Source of the DNA: Skeletonema tropicum | Taxonomy: Eukaryota > Bacillariophyta > Thalassiosirophyceae > Thalassiosirales > Thalassiosiraceae | Direction of reading: 5' to 3' | NCBI GenBank assembly: GCA_037178625.1 | Contig: CM074128.1 | Span: 1,302,001-1,366,000, forward strand | DNA: 64,000 nucleotides | Shown here: positions 17,418 to 27,634 of the stretch, piece after piece | How the letters are laid out: each line of letters starts with the position of its first letter | Position numbering within the stretch: position 1 is the stretch's first letter | Made by a program: the position numbers and the translations under genes | Notes under the pieces: generated by a model | Database searches by the model: none | The model's input: only the letters and a program-made list of their open reading frames with translations | Told to the model about the DNA's origin: nothing

Positions 17418-18812
17418 ATGATCAACGAACAACACACACGCAAAATTCGGCCTCATGCGTTCCACGAAGCCAATGCTCTCCACTCCTCCTTCTTCGGCGA
17501 GCCACTATCATCTTCCACAACTACACAAACAACCCCTCGGCACCCCCAAAATGAACGAATGTGCATGGGAGGACATCGTGATCCCATTTACGGTACGGCA
17601 TTTTCACCCGATGGAAAGTATCTGGCCACTGCTTCCGAAGATTCGACAGTGCGGATTTGGCTGGTAGAATCTCACAAACTCGTATCAACGCTGAGTGAAG
17701 GCATGGATACAAATTATGAATGTCTTCGCGTGGCATGGATGAAAACAACAAGCGACTATAGTTCAACTACTCCACCACCACAGAATGGTGATGGCGTAGA
17801 AAAATATGTGCTGGCATCTGCAGGAGCCGATGGCGTCGTTCGGCTATGGAGCGCAGTTGAAACCGAGGATCAAAAGCTAGAGTGGCAATGCGTTGGCTCA
17901 CTCAACCATTTTGTAGAAGAGGAGGAAGAACGCCCACAAATATATGCATTGCAGTTCATTCAAAGTCCTTCCTATCCGAATTTGAATATCATGCTTACGT
18001 CGGCACATGATTCTGTGTACCTTTGGACAATTGAAGCGGATGACGAGGAAAGTTCTTCAGAATCACCCAATGCAATGCAAAGAAAGTTTCTCTCCTTTTT
18101 ATCTATTCAATTCTCACATTTAGATGATGTGGCACAAACCTATCAATTTGGAGGCCCACGAAATCCTGAGAATGAACTGTATGTGTTTGATGCATCCTAC
18201 AATGAAACCAATGATTTGTTAGCTGCAGCATTGTCAGATGGAACCTGCCGTGTGCTATCTCTTGCTCCGTCCAATGATGACGAGGATGAGAACACGCAGC
18301 GAGAGCAGTGCGTGCTGAGTCTCCCTCCTGGCTATTTTGGCGACAGAGGTGGGCATTTAACAGCAGTTGAATGGGATAGTTCTGGTACTCGTTTAGCGAC
18401 ATGCATTGCGAGTGGCAGAGTGATTCTGTGGTATCTCGAAAATGTAGGCATCAACAACAACATATCATTGCGTCCATCAGTTGTATCCATTCTAGATGGA
18501 GGATCTGGACGACAAATCTTTGGAGCCAAATATTGTTGCGGCAAAAATGAGGATTTGCTTCTAACTTGGGGCGTCGAAGGGAAAGTATCTGTGTGGGATT
18601 CATACTCTGTTGGAGAAGTGATGTCACCAATCTGCACTCTGATTTCACATTCAGACTATCCAATATTTGCATTGGATATTACACAAACTGGAGCAAAGCG
18701 ATCGATTGTAGTTGGTGGTGGGAAAGACGGTGGCTTCCTTGGAGTTGCTGCATACCTCTATGACATATCAATCCTCAGTTTTGATAAACCATCATCATAT
18801 CCCAACACATAA
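17418..18812 (+). CDS. WD40-repeat beta-propeller protein
   Basis: 464 residues. The clearest WD repeat is GHRDPIYGTAFSPDGKYLAT followed by ASEDSTVRIW (about 52-81). Others end ADGVVRLW, SVYLW, SDGTCRVL, SGRVILW and VEGKVSVW, giving about six or seven blades, some very diverged. The first 45 residues are unstructured; the Met at about residue 47 (ERMCMGGH) is a possible alternative start. WD40 propellers act as scaffolds in protein complexes. No specific subfamily could be recognised, so no functional name is given. The convergent plastid gene ends 74 bp downstream. Confidence 0.8.
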   Translation: MINEQHTRKIRPHAFHEANALHSSFFGEPLSSSTTTQTTPRHPQNERMCMGGHRDPIYGTAFSPDGKYLATASEDSTVRIWLVESHKLVSTLSEGMDTNYECLRVAWMKTTSDYSSTTPPPQNGDGVEKYVLASAGADGVVRLWSAVETEDQKLEWQCVGSLNHFVEEEEERPQIYALQFIQSPSYPNLNIMLTSAHDSVYLWTIEADDEESSSESPNAMQRKFLSFLSIQFSHLDDVAQTYQFGGPRNPENELYVFDASYNETNDLLAAALSDGTCRVLSLAPSNDDEDENTQREQCVLSLPPGYFGDRGGHLTAVEWDSSGTRLATCIASGRVILWYLENVGINNNISLRPSVVSILDGGSGRQIFGAKYCCGKNEDLLLTWGVEGKVSVWDSYSVGEVMSPICTLISHSDYPIFALDITQTGAKRSIVVGGGKDGGFLGVAAYLYDISILSFDKPSSYPNT

Positions 18813-18886
18813 TGACAGCTACAAAAATGATATCCATAATTACCAATAAACAATCCTATTGCATATTAGGCTATAATATTTACCGA

Positions 18887-20629
18887 CTATTTGAAACAAT
18901 ATGACGCGGCATCTTTCAATTGCGCGAGGCTGTCATCAATATCTTCATTCAGAATAGTAAATTCAAATAACCCGCTTACAACTCCGAATTCGATATCCTT
19001 TACAACTTGACGGACTTTAGCCCTGAGCACAGTGTCCTCAGTTTCATCTTCTGGGATTGGAACAAGACCTGAAGATATTTTCGTCTTCAATCTGGATTCA
19101 AATTTATCGAGATCATCTAAACCGATCCAAACCCCAACAAGGCGAGCCCCAGATAAGCCCACCATCTTTTTCGCTAGTTCAACGTCGGCATCAATAACGA
19201 CAACTTTCTCTTCCCCACTTTCTGAATCAGATGCTTGCTCTGCTGCTTGTAAAACTCCTTCTTTTGATAGTCCATATCGTCCTGATTGGTCCACCTCCAA
19301 AAATTCACCTTTCTGTAGCAGTCTCTCGAATTTCACACCATCCGCAATTTGATCCACAAGCGCGGGTCTCACAAATCGGGAGTCACTCTCAAGGAGCTTG
19401 TTTACAAGAGTAGTCTTTCCTGTTCCCTCTGGACCACTGACAAGGAATACAGTGGTCAAACCATCAGCAGATTTGTCGTCTAGTAAAGACATGTCTACTC
19501 CCCGCTTCTTTGCGTCTTGCGCCAAACGCATCGCCATACCAGCACTTCCTGGAATCATATCAGTAGCACTTTCTGAAACAACTGGAGACAACTGACTCAC
19601 AAACAATGGTACCCGATATGTTAGGAATCCAGCCATCGCCGCACCAAATTGTTGTGGAGTCACAGTACTAAATAACCCAGGAGTCGTGACAGGATTGGAA
19701 TCTCCACTCAACTTATTATTCAACGCGACACCCACAAGTACTAATCCAGGAAACACAAACCTCAAATTTGATATGTTCGAACCAAGCTTTGCATCTGCAC
19801 TCCCAACAGTATCAGTTTTAATCCCCAGAAAGAAGAGGTAGGCAACTCCAGCAAACGCTCCTGCAGCATAAATCACTGCAATATCCGACCCCGAGGCTAG
19901 TTGCGCAACAATTGCCCCAGCTGCACCTGCAATGGCAGAATTTCGTATCAATTCAGATTTGATTTTGCCATAATTCTCTCCATCGGCCTTGACCACGTCC
20001 TGATTGATTGGCACAGCTGCTGGTCCTTCATACCCGATCAAATCATAACTCGCATGACTCGGACGTGGTCTATTTGTACCACGCTCGACAGGAACTTTGT
20101 ATGCATCTTCAGTACGGACAAACGATGCAGGAAGTGGTGCAATTTCTTCTAATTTTCGGAGGGCACTCTTGCGGCGTTTCCTGGAAGGATAATCCGCATA
20201 GTATCCATCACCTACATCCTCCATTTCATTTATCTCAATAAGCCATTTGTTGGTTCCATCTTCACTGGTCGTTTCAGATCGAATTGGTTGGATTAATGAG
20301 ATTTTGCCAACTAACACTTCTCCCTCTGCGAGGCCACCGTCCATGTCGAAGTATCTGACCACATCACCGATTTTAGGTTGAGGTAGTTTTGGTTTTGTCT
20401 TGGTTGCTTTCTCGGCATCTTCAGGCGGAATGTAAGCCATTTGTAATTTTGTAAGCGTCGGTGATGTATGAGTGTGTAGTGTTCTAGCGGGAGGATATCG
20501 CGGCATGGTTGTCGCTGGGATATTCACAGCCACTGTCTTGAGGTTGACAGTGTTGGAGTTGGAGGTTGTGAACGCAAAACCTTCAGATGGGAGCACCAGA
20601 AGAAGTGCCAGCGAAAGGATGGCTCTCAT
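18887..20629 (-). CDS. Plastid-targeted membrane protein with C-terminal guanylate-kinase-like domain
   Basis: I choose the Met at 20629 (580 residues; two upstream in-frame ATGs at 20647 and 20677 exist), which begins the signal peptide MRAILSLALLLVLPSEGFAF with a Phe at the cleavage point. In numbering from the 20677 ATG: residues 100-185 form a small basic domain around IGDVVRYFDMDGG; 245-325 contain two or three hydrophobic segments (GIVAYLFF-type and LRFVFPGLVLVGVAL); 409-596 is a P-loop domain with GPEGTGKTT, KGEFLEVD, GRYGLSKE and VVVIDADVEL, the order seen in guanylate kinases. The (S/T)TR-PR GMP-binding motif of true kinases is not evident, so it may bind nucleotide without being a normal GMP kinase. 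Confidence 0.7.
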   Translation of the reverse strand: MRAILSLALLLVLPSEGFAFTTSNSNTVNLKTVAVNIPATTMPRYPPARTLHTHTSPTLTKLQMAYIPPEDAEKATKTKPKLPQPKIGDVVRYFDMDGGLAEGEVLVGKISLIQPIRSETTSEDGTNKWLIEINEMEDVGDGYYADYPSRKRRKSALRKLEEIAPLPASFVRTEDAYKVPVERGTNRPRPSHASYDLIGYEGPAAVPINQDVVKADGENYGKIKSELIRNSAIAGAAGAIVAQLASGSDIAVIYAAGAFAGVAYLFFLGIKTDTVGSADAKLGSNISNLRFVFPGLVLVGVALNNKLSGDSNPVTTPGLFSTVTPQQFGAAMAGFLTYRVPLFVSQLSPVVSESATDMIPGSAGMAMRLAQDAKKRGVDMSLLDDKSADGLTTVFLVSGPEGTGKTTLVNKLLESDSRFVRPALVDQIADGVKFERLLQKGEFLEVDQSGRYGLSKEGVLQAAEQASDSESGEEKVVVIDADVELAKKMVGLSGARLVGVWIGLDDLDKFESRLKTKISSGLVPIPEDETEDTVLRAKVRQVVKDIEFGVVSGLFEFTILNEDIDDSLAQLKDAASYCFK

Positions 20630-20677
20630 TTTACCACCACGGCTCATCTTTATCGTCGTTTTATGTTGCTGCTGCAC

Positions 20678-21061
20678 AAGAAACTTTGCCTATTCAGTTC
20701 GAACCAGAGGTGGTAGGTACTTAGGTTGTTGACTCTACCATCAATCATGAGCATGAGCATGAGATGTGAGATGTGAGATGATGAATGAGTGATGAAGCTT
20801 CAAGTTTCAAGTGCGTCGGGCGGGGGCAAGAGAGTGCGGATCTAAATAGATTCCTATCTTCTTTCTTTGGTGTCTTCTGTCTCATGCGAAGCGAGAACCA
20901 GAAGGACCAGAACCCTGATGAAGAGAAGCGAAGAGAAAGAATCTTTTGATACACAGTAAATCAAATGGCCTCTTATCTTGTGATGATGTAGTTGTAGCTT
21001 ATTACAGTGTGTCCAACGTAATTGCCCGCGGGTGTGTTCGCTCGTCCGGGCGGGCAACTAC
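20678..21061. other. Intergenic region left of the hAT element
   Basis: No gene. From 21011 on, the sequence belongs to a dispersed repeat (GTCCAA..TTGCCCGCGGG..GGGCGGGCAA) that continues at 24316 on the other side of the transposon and has a relative at 32482-32646. Confidence 0.55.
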
Positions 21062-21069
21062 GGTGGACG

Positions 21070-24000
21070 TAGCGTAATGGAATTTCACCATTTTTGGAGG
21101 GGGTTGAAAATTGCAGGTTGAAATTTCAGAAATTTCAGAAATTTCAAGGGATTAAATTTCACTCTAGCTTATCCTGAGATAGTCGTAATACTTTGCACTC
21201 TGCAGTCAACACATCACTCTAAGAGAGACTGTCAGCAAGCTTCTTTCCAAGCATCTTCTTCGCATCCATGATATGACGGAGGTTTTCCTTCCCTCGAAGA
21301 AGTGCAACACCAGTTGGATCCTTCATCCTATTCCTATCCTTCACAAGAATGCTGTTCTTCAGAGGTTTGGCCCTACGCTCACAATCCATCGATCCGACAG
21401 TTCCCATAGACATTAGAGGCTTAGCAACCAATCGATAGAAGTCAGATGATCCTGCATAACATTCAAACCACGTGATGCGACCAGAAATAGCACCAGTTGA
21501 TTCCACATACTGTACCACATTTTTGATACTAAAAGACTTGTTGTTCTGTTGCAGCTGTTCCAAAGATGGAAGCGATGGAAGTGGAACGTCAAAAGAATGA
21601 AACCAGTCATTGTTTTGAGTATCAAAGTCCTCAAAATCCTTTTTAACTCTCCTCCGCATCTCATCAGAACCATCTTCACCCAAAGGCACATACCACTCGA
21701 TCATCTTCCTTACGAGCGCAGCCTTGTTAGTCTGCAGGTAGAACAACTCCCTCCACACACGAGAGTTTGGGTCACAGAGGAAACACATCAAGTGATGCTC
21801 ATCGAGTAAACCAACCTTCAGTCCGCTGGGATCAACACCATCCATATTGAAACGTTCACGGATCATACCAGCAACTTCTGCTCTTGAGCCCTGACCAAGA
21901 AGTTCATCAAACTCGGGAGTGAGACACTTGTTAATATCATTGCGCAGCGCTTGAACCAAGAGGGGGTAAGCACTAAGTGGCATATCCTTGCGGGAACAAG
22001 CCAAATGTGCTTCCTTGAAAGGGAGCGTGAAGGCAATAACAACATCAAACATCTTCCAAATATTTTCCTTCTTGAAGTGCTCCATCAGCTCATCCAACTC
22101 AGCTTGCTTTGTTGCAGTGCGCTCACTACGATACTTTTGATACTCCGCCTTGCCAGGAAGTACAAGAAGAAAGTCACGACACTAGCGAGCGCTCACAACA
22201 ACGTCATGTAGAAGGTTCATCCGTGTCTCCACGGGGCAGAAAACTTTGGAGTAAAACACGAGCTCATCCACTAGAGCTGCGCTGCGTCGGAAAGAATCAA
22301 TGCGATCAATCTTCACGAAGTCCCTGACTTTCCTAGCATACTTTATGACAAGTTGCATAACTGAAGTCTTGGCTAGGTCTTTCATAAGCAAATCGATGCA
22401 ATGAGCCGGATCGCGTGTAACTATGACCTTCATCCCTGGATACTTTTCTTCAAGTTCCTTCCCAACTCGATCCGCAACATGCCTTGCAGCATTATCAACA
22501 GGAATGCTCACAATCTTCGCATTGTATTCTTTCATGACGTTTTCACAAACCCTCACAGCATCCTCTATTTCGGCTTCGGTAACATGCTTATCGCTTCCAA
22601 GATCTTTCCATTCGAGGAAGAGTGAGAAGTCACTCTTCGCGACGGTGTATACGATCTAGGCAGAAGAGGATACAGCAGGGCAACATAAATAGTAGTGAGA
22701 CAATTGAAAGCAATGAAGTTATTGTACAGAACATAAATCACGTACCTTTTGTTTGCCCAAGACAGTGACTCCATCCATCGCAACATTTACATGTCCGGGA
22801 ATTTTTGCCATAAATGATTTCAACTCCGATGTCGTTTGTTTATCAATTTTAATGACATACTTGTCATAGATTGTTTCAACATCACTTGGAATGAACTTCA
22901 AGATGGCAGGGTATCGTTGGTGTAGGCTTGCTTGCACCCAAGGATCCAATAGACGACTCAATGGCTCGCCACGAGCGACAATGGCTCGTACCTCGTGCAT
23001 GAGTACAATGTCAGCAGATGCCTGGTTCATGCTCTTACCATACGTGTGCTCCATAGTAGTTTGTGCAGATGGTACACGCTTTGTTTTCTTGCGAGGGGGA
23101 ACGGATGTGGAGGTGGATTTGGTGACATCACTAACGTCCCCAGAGTTGGATAGTAGATCAATCACCGCAACGGGGCCATGATTACTACGCATGGCAGCAA
23201 CAGTTTCACTTGGGTTGGATTGAAGTGCAAGATACGTTGCTTGTTTCTTATTCGCTTGAGCCCCTCCTTCGATTTGTCTCCTTGTGTGAGGGCATGTCAA
23301 CCCTTCACATTCGTGGAGAGAATGTTTTCTAGCTCTTGTTGCATTAAATGTCGCTAGCAACTTGTTGTACTTAGGACAGTGCTTGCATACAATACGTAAC
23401 TTGCCATTGGGTTGGGGCGTGATTTCGTATTGGGAATAGAGCGTTGAGTCTCGTTGCTTTTTGGCATCCGGAGCTGCTGCAAAAGGCACAGCAGCAGGTG
23501 GTGCTGCGGGTGGATCGACTGCAGCGACGGCAGGTGGATCGACAGCAGCGACGGCAGCATCGGCAGTTGGGGCCGCAGCGGTGAGCTTGTGTTGGACACA
23601 GTGAAGACACATGAGAGCGGTATGGGAGTTGGCAAGTGTTTTTGCATGATCATTAAGATCCCCTGCAGGGTTTTTGTAGGATGGGTTGCCCACAATTTCC
23701 TCACAGTAGAGTTTACCGCAAAGGGCACCATGAATTGGTCCTTCACACATCATGCACTGATGATCAGCCGGGTTGTTGAGGGGGGAGTTCTTCATGCCAC
23801 AAAGGGCGTTGGCGGCGCATGTCAAAAGCATTATTGTTGAAGATTATTGAATTGTTGTTGTTATTGCCAGGCAAACTATGACAGCGTGGTAGACGGCAGA
23901 GTGAACAAAAAGTTGATTTGTGCACATACCCGCACCCAAAATAAGAGCCATCCGCGCCCAAAATCATCTGGTACATGCCAATGCAGGAACACGCATGTAA

Positions 24001-24307
24001 GCTGAATTACTACGAAGGAATAAGTAATACTGCATTGTTAGTCGCCAGCATTTTGGTGAAGAGTTACTCTCCGCTGAGTTGACAAACTCATCATCTGGAT
24101 GGTGCGTGGTGTTCTTTGGGGTTTGGTGGTTGGTGGAATGAAGGGTCTTAGGTTATTTTTGTGCTACGTGTTGGTTCAGTACCATCCGTTCGCGCCAGAA
24201 TTTTTGTGAAATTTCATTGTTGGCCAAAATTGGTGCAACTTTCACCCTGTAAATTTCACGAAAGTTGCAGTAGTGAAATTTCACCCTTTTGAAATTCCAT
24301 TACGCTA
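21070..24307. mobile_element. hAT-superfamily DNA transposon with perfect TIRs and 8-bp target duplication
   Basis: The left end TAGCGTAATGGAATTTCA (21070-21087) is the exact reverse complement of the right end (24290-24307), an 18-bp perfect terminal inverted repeat. It starts TAGCG, fitting the hAT consensus YARNG. The 8 bp outside the left end, GGTGGACG (21062-21069), are repeated outside the right end (24308-24315), the 8-bp target duplication of hAT insertion. Subterminal regions carry many copies of (T)GAAATTTCA. The 3238-bp element holds one two-exon transposase gene on the minus strand. It sits 246 bp upstream of the O-acetylhomoserine sulfhydrylase start codon. Confidence 0.95.
21219..23831 (-). 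pseudogene. hAT transposase (DUF659-containing), one internal stop codon
   Basis: Exon 1 is 23831-22746 and exon 2 is 22655-21219; the 90-nt intron has donor GTACGT and acceptor GCCTAG, phase 0. Exon 1 begins with Cys-rich zinc-finger-like sequence (CMMCEGP, then CKHCPKYNK...RARKHSLHECEG, BED-like) and an Ala/Pro linker. It then enters a DUF659-type core (VNVAMDGVTVLGKQK, next exon IVYTVAK, SIPVDNAARHVADRVG, RDPAHCIDLLMKDLAK). The C-terminal part ends with GSMDCERRAKPLKN and RGKENLRHIM, typical of hAT. The frame is open throughout except TAG at 22184-22182 (SAR-stop-CRDFLL). The reading frame before and after is the same, so a single substitution inactivates it. Confidence 0.88.
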
Positions 24308-24561
24308 GGTGGACGGGCCACTACGGAATACGTTATCTGTTAGTTTCCAGAGTTCCTTTGTCCGGATTTTCCAGCGGGAACTACTGTAAACGGGCAAGTA
24401 TTAAAGCGGGCAACTACGGTGACACAATGTACCATATCTTGCTCGAGTTGACTAAATCATACTCCTATGGACTTGAATACTTAGCAGCGTTCAAAATCAA
24501 CAACTCATACACTCATACATCGACCATAAGTAATACTCAATCTTTCACCAAACCAATCATC
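24308..24561. other. Right flank of the hAT element and upstream region of the sulfhydrylase gene
   Basis: 24308-24315 is the target-site duplication. 24316-24420 continues the interrupted dispersed repeat (ends GCGGGCAACTACGG). The in-frame extension of the sulfhydrylase ORF upstream of 24562 runs through this repeat and into the transposon end, so it is not taken as coding. Confidence 0.6.
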
Positions 24562-25899
24562 ATGTCGGAGGAAAAGAAGCAGGGATTTGACACCATCGCT
24601 TTGCACGGCGGATATGATCCTGATCCAACCATTCATCTCGGTCTCGGCCAAGGAGCGCCTCGTGGTGTCCCAGTTCATCGAACAACGCCATTCATCTTCA
24701 AGAACACAGAGCATGCTGCTGATTTGTTCAAGTTGAAGGAGCTCGGTAACATCTACAGTCGTATCATGAACCCCACCAATAATGTGCTCGAGAGTCGTTA
24801 TGCTCAGCTCGAAGGAGGACATCCTCTATCTGGTTTGACCGTGTCCAGTGGAACTACGGCAATCTTTTATGCCATCATCAACCTAGCATCTCAAGGTGAT
24901 AACATTATCTCCGCTTCAGCACTGTACGGTGGAACATACACCATGTTCAATGATCTTCTGGACAAGTTTGGCATCGAGGTTAGATTTGTCGATGCCGAAG
25001 ATCCACAAAACTTTGACAAACTTGTAGATGATAAGACTCGTGCATTCTTTTGCGAGAGCTGTAGCAACCCCGCGTTGGAAATCTGCGATCTTGAGGAGAT
25101 CTCCAAGATTGCTCATGGACATGGATTGCCATTGATTTGTGATAGTACTTTCTCTACTCCTTACTTGTGCAAGCCATTTGAATTTGGAGTAGATATTGTT
25201 GTATCATCTTTGACAAAGTGGGTTGGAGGTCATGGAGCTGGCCTCGGTGGTATCATTGTTGACAAGGGTGGTTTCAACTGGGGTGCTGGCAATCACCCAA
25301 TTTATGATGAGCCTGATACATCGTACTCTGGTATGCGTTGGGGACATGATTTACCCGAGTCTCTAGCGCCACTTTCATACATCCTTCGCTGCCGCACAGT
25401 GCCATTGAGGAATTTGGGAGGATGCATATCTCCAGACAATGCCTGGATCATCATCCAAGGTGTTGAGACTCTCAGTCTTCGTATGGAAAGGCATGTCGAG
25501 AATGCAATGAAGGTAGCGCAGCACCTCAAGGACCACGCTTCTGTTGCCTGGGTGAGGTATCCTGGATTACCAGACGATCCTCAATACACTAAAGCTCAAA
25601 AGTATTTGAAGGGAACTGGGGGTCCGATGGTTGTTTTCGGCATTAAATCTGAAGATGGCAAGGAGGCAGGGAAAAAGCTCATTGACTCTTTCCAACTCTT
25701 CAGTCATGTTGCCAATGTTGGAGACGCACGCAGTCTTTGCATTCATCCTGCTTCGACAACTCATTCGCAGCTCAGTGAGCAACAGTTGAAAGACGCTGGG
25801 TGCCCATCCGATATGGTGAGGCTGTCAATCGGTATTGAAAGCATTAGTGACATTCTTGCCGATCTTGACCAGGCGCTTGAGAAAGCCACATCTGCTTAA
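24562..25899 (+). CDS. O-acetylhomoserine (thiol)-lyase / sulfhydrylase, PLP enzyme
   Basis: 445 residues from the ATG at 24562 (MSEEKKQGFDTIALHGG), a family-typical start; upstream codons are repeat sequence. Cys/Met-metabolism PLP enzyme family: YSRIMNPTNNVLE, SSGTTAIFYAI, the PLP-contacting Asp194 in LICDSTFSTPY and the Schiff-base Lys219 in VVSSLTKWVGGHG. Tail features GARSLCIHPASTTHSQL-like and VRLSIGIESISDI are present. The length and the 200-residue C-terminal part point to the MetY/Met17 group rather than cystathionine lyases. It converts O-acetylhomoserine and sulfide to homocysteine and acetate. No targeting peptide is seen, so the enzyme is probably cytosolic. Confidence 0.93.
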   Translation: MSEEKKQGFDTIALHGGYDPDPTIHLGLGQGAPRGVPVHRTTPFIFKNTEHAADLFKLKELGNIYSRIMNPTNNVLESRYAQLEGGHPLSGLTVSSGTTAIFYAIINLASQGDNIISASALYGGTYTMFNDLLDKFGIEVRFVDAEDPQNFDKLVDDKTRAFFCESCSNPALEICDLEEISKIAHGHGLPLICDSTFSTPYLCKPFEFGVDIVVSSLTKWVGGHGAGLGGIIVDKGGFNWGAGNHPIYDEPDTSYSGMRWGHDLPESLAPLSYILRCRTVPLRNLGGCISPDNAWIIIQGVETLSLRMERHVENAMKVAQHLKDHASVAWVRYPGLPDDPQYTKAQKYLKGTGGPMVVFGIKSEDGKEAGKKLIDSFQLFSHVANVGDARSLCIHPASTTHSQLSEQQLKDAGCPSDMVRLSIGIESISDILADLDQALEKATSA

Positions 25900-25997
25900 G
25901 ATGCTTTTTTCATTTTGTGTTCCGTTTACAAACGTCGTGTTTGGCAATTATTTATGTCTAAGAATTAATTAGAGGATTGATATTACTGTGCCTTCTG

Positions 25998-27329
25998 TCA
26001 TATCTCAGCACCAACGAACATTAGCCCGTCTGGAGGAGCTGCACGAGATCTTTCTCTTCGATCCTTGCTCAATAGAATCTGTTTTATTGAATCGTCACTA
26101 CCTCCTCTGTATGCTTCCCGCAGAGCGGTGCCAACAAGAAGACGTACCATCCTCCGCAAGAACCTGTTCCCAACCAGCTCAAAGCATAATGCTTGCCTCT
26201 TGTGATCACCGCCACCTGTGTACTCTACTATGCTGACTTTTGAGTGATACAATGTGCACAGCGTCGTTTCAGTCTTGACTTTACCATGAGATAGAGCAAA
26301 GTAATCCAATTCCTTTCCTTCCAACTTGCGGAGCATGCGATCCAATCTAGGCACGAGATTACTTGTTATTCTTGGCGATTCCTTGTCATCAGAATCATCC
26401 TCCAAGTCTATAAGATATACATACGACCTACTTGTTGCGCCAAAGCTTGGATGAAATTCTGGACCTACTCGTTCGACATCTGTGATGCACAAGCCTAGAT
26501 TTTTGGCAGCTGCCTCGTTGTTCACCAATTCTTGAATATAAGTCTCTACATCAGGGATATCGTTCCACGTTCGTACGCGACACACTTGTCCTATGGCGCT
26601 AACGCCACGATCAGTTCGACCTGCTACTTTAATCTCAATAGGCTTTGTATTATTCGGAGACTTTCCAATCACAGGGCCCAATATATCAGCCAAACTTCCT
26701 TGAACTGATGGCAGAGGTTGATTGGTATTATCTACGTTGTTGATGTTGTTGTTGCTACTGCTATTGCTGTTTGGATTTCGGTATAACTCATGTCTTTGAT
26801 CTTCCCATCCACAAAAGCCAACCCCTCGATATGCTACAGATATCTTCAAATTTGTGCGCTTGCGATTCTTTTTCGAAGTTCTTGTAATCTTCGTCGGCGA
26901 AACCAAGTCGATTTCATCATTCTTGTTGTTGCTTAAGATACCAAATAGAGGTTCAAATTGTTCATCTCCAGAGTTTTGTTCAGTGTTGCCACCAGAATCA
27001 TGTTCGCAGTATGGAACTCGGCGCAACAGTGGGCTAGAACTAGAAACGTTTGCATTGTTTGACATATAACCTTCAACTACTGATGACGCTACGCTAAAGA
27101 TGGTTGGTGCATCGCTGGATCTCTCTATGAGCACCTGGTCAAGCCATTCATCGCATTCGTCTCGTTTCATTTGCCATTTGATGCTACCATCACCTCCATC
27201 ACTCTCTTGAGCTTGAGATGATGATAGGGAGGTGCTCATACGTTTTGACTTGTACAGAACAAATCCACAAGACACCTGCACCGTCAGCACAAGAACTGCA
27301 AACAATAACGCTATCTTTTCAATTAGCAT
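25998..27329 (-). CDS. TruA-type tRNA pseudouridine synthase, probably plastid-targeted
   Basis: 443 residues. The TruA core begins about residue 162 (KISVAYRGVGFCGWEDQ). The catalytic motif VAGRTDRGVSAIGQV contains Asp240. Further matches are EFHPSFGATSRSYVYL, CFELVGNRFLRRMVRLLVG and the end PPDGLMFVGAEI. TruA modifies U38-40 in the tRNA anticodon arm. Residues 1-30 are a signal peptide followed by CGFVLYKSKR, i.e. a Phe at the cleavage site and basic residues, the diatom plastid pattern. Low-complexity Asn/Ser inserts (185-207) and a disordered region 35-150 are odd but common in this genome. The gene diverges from the release-factor-like gene at 27635. Confidence 0.88.
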   Translation of the reverse strand: MLIEKIALLFAVLVLTVQVSCGFVLYKSKRMSTSLSSSQAQESDGGDGSIKWQMKRDECDEWLDQVLIERSSDAPTIFSVASSVVEGYMSNNANVSSSSPLLRRVPYCEHDSGGNTEQNSGDEQFEPLFGILSNNKNDEIDLVSPTKITRTSKKNRKRTNLKISVAYRGVGFCGWEDQRHELYRNPNSNSSSNNNINNVDNTNQPLPSVQGSLADILGPVIGKSPNNTKPIEIKVAGRTDRGVSAIGQVCRVRTWNDIPDVETYIQELVNNEAAAKNLGLCITDVERVGPEFHPSFGATSRSYVYLIDLEDDSDDKESPRITSNLVPRLDRMLRKLEGKELDYFALSHGKVKTETTLCTLYHSKVSIVEYTGGGDHKRQALCFELVGNRFLRRMVRLLVGTALREAYRGGSDDSIKQILLSKDRRERSRAAPPDGLMFVGAEI

Positions 27330-27634
27330 GCTCGTATCTTCAAGTCGGTGGGGTGGATGATGGCTTTGATGACATTATGGCCGCATAACGGGTCGCAACT
27401 CTTCGCATATGTCCATTGTGGAGGTTGGGTTTGGGTAGCTGACGCTGACAAAAATGGCGCGGTGACGATACATAGATAATTCATGCTATAAGTGCGTCAT
27501 ACAACAACCATGCATACCATACGGAGTAGTAGTTGAAGTGAGTAGCTGGAGAGAGGCAGCTGCGGCAATTTGATTCGTAAGGCAGCAATTGGTGACGGTC
27601 TACCATTCTGGCATAGAAGTATCACGAAACGACT
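27330..27634. promoter_or_regulatory. Divergent promoter region of TruA-like and MJ1316-GGQ genes
   Basis: 305 bp separate two divergent start codons. The sequence AAAAATGGCGCG at 27450-27461 also occurs in the divergent promoter of PUS10 (57919-57930). TGACGCTGAC and GGTGACG lie on either side. No other element is recognised. Confidence 0.4.

Noticed and set aside
19032..19352. Plus-strand ORFs opposite the guanylate-kinase-like gene
   Set aside because: Shadow frames of a clear minus-strand gene with targeting peptide and P-loop.
24289..24561. 91-codon N-terminal extension of the sulfhydrylase ORF
   Set aside because: It starts in the transposon TIR and reads through repeat DNA; the ATG at 24562 gives the family-typical N-terminus.
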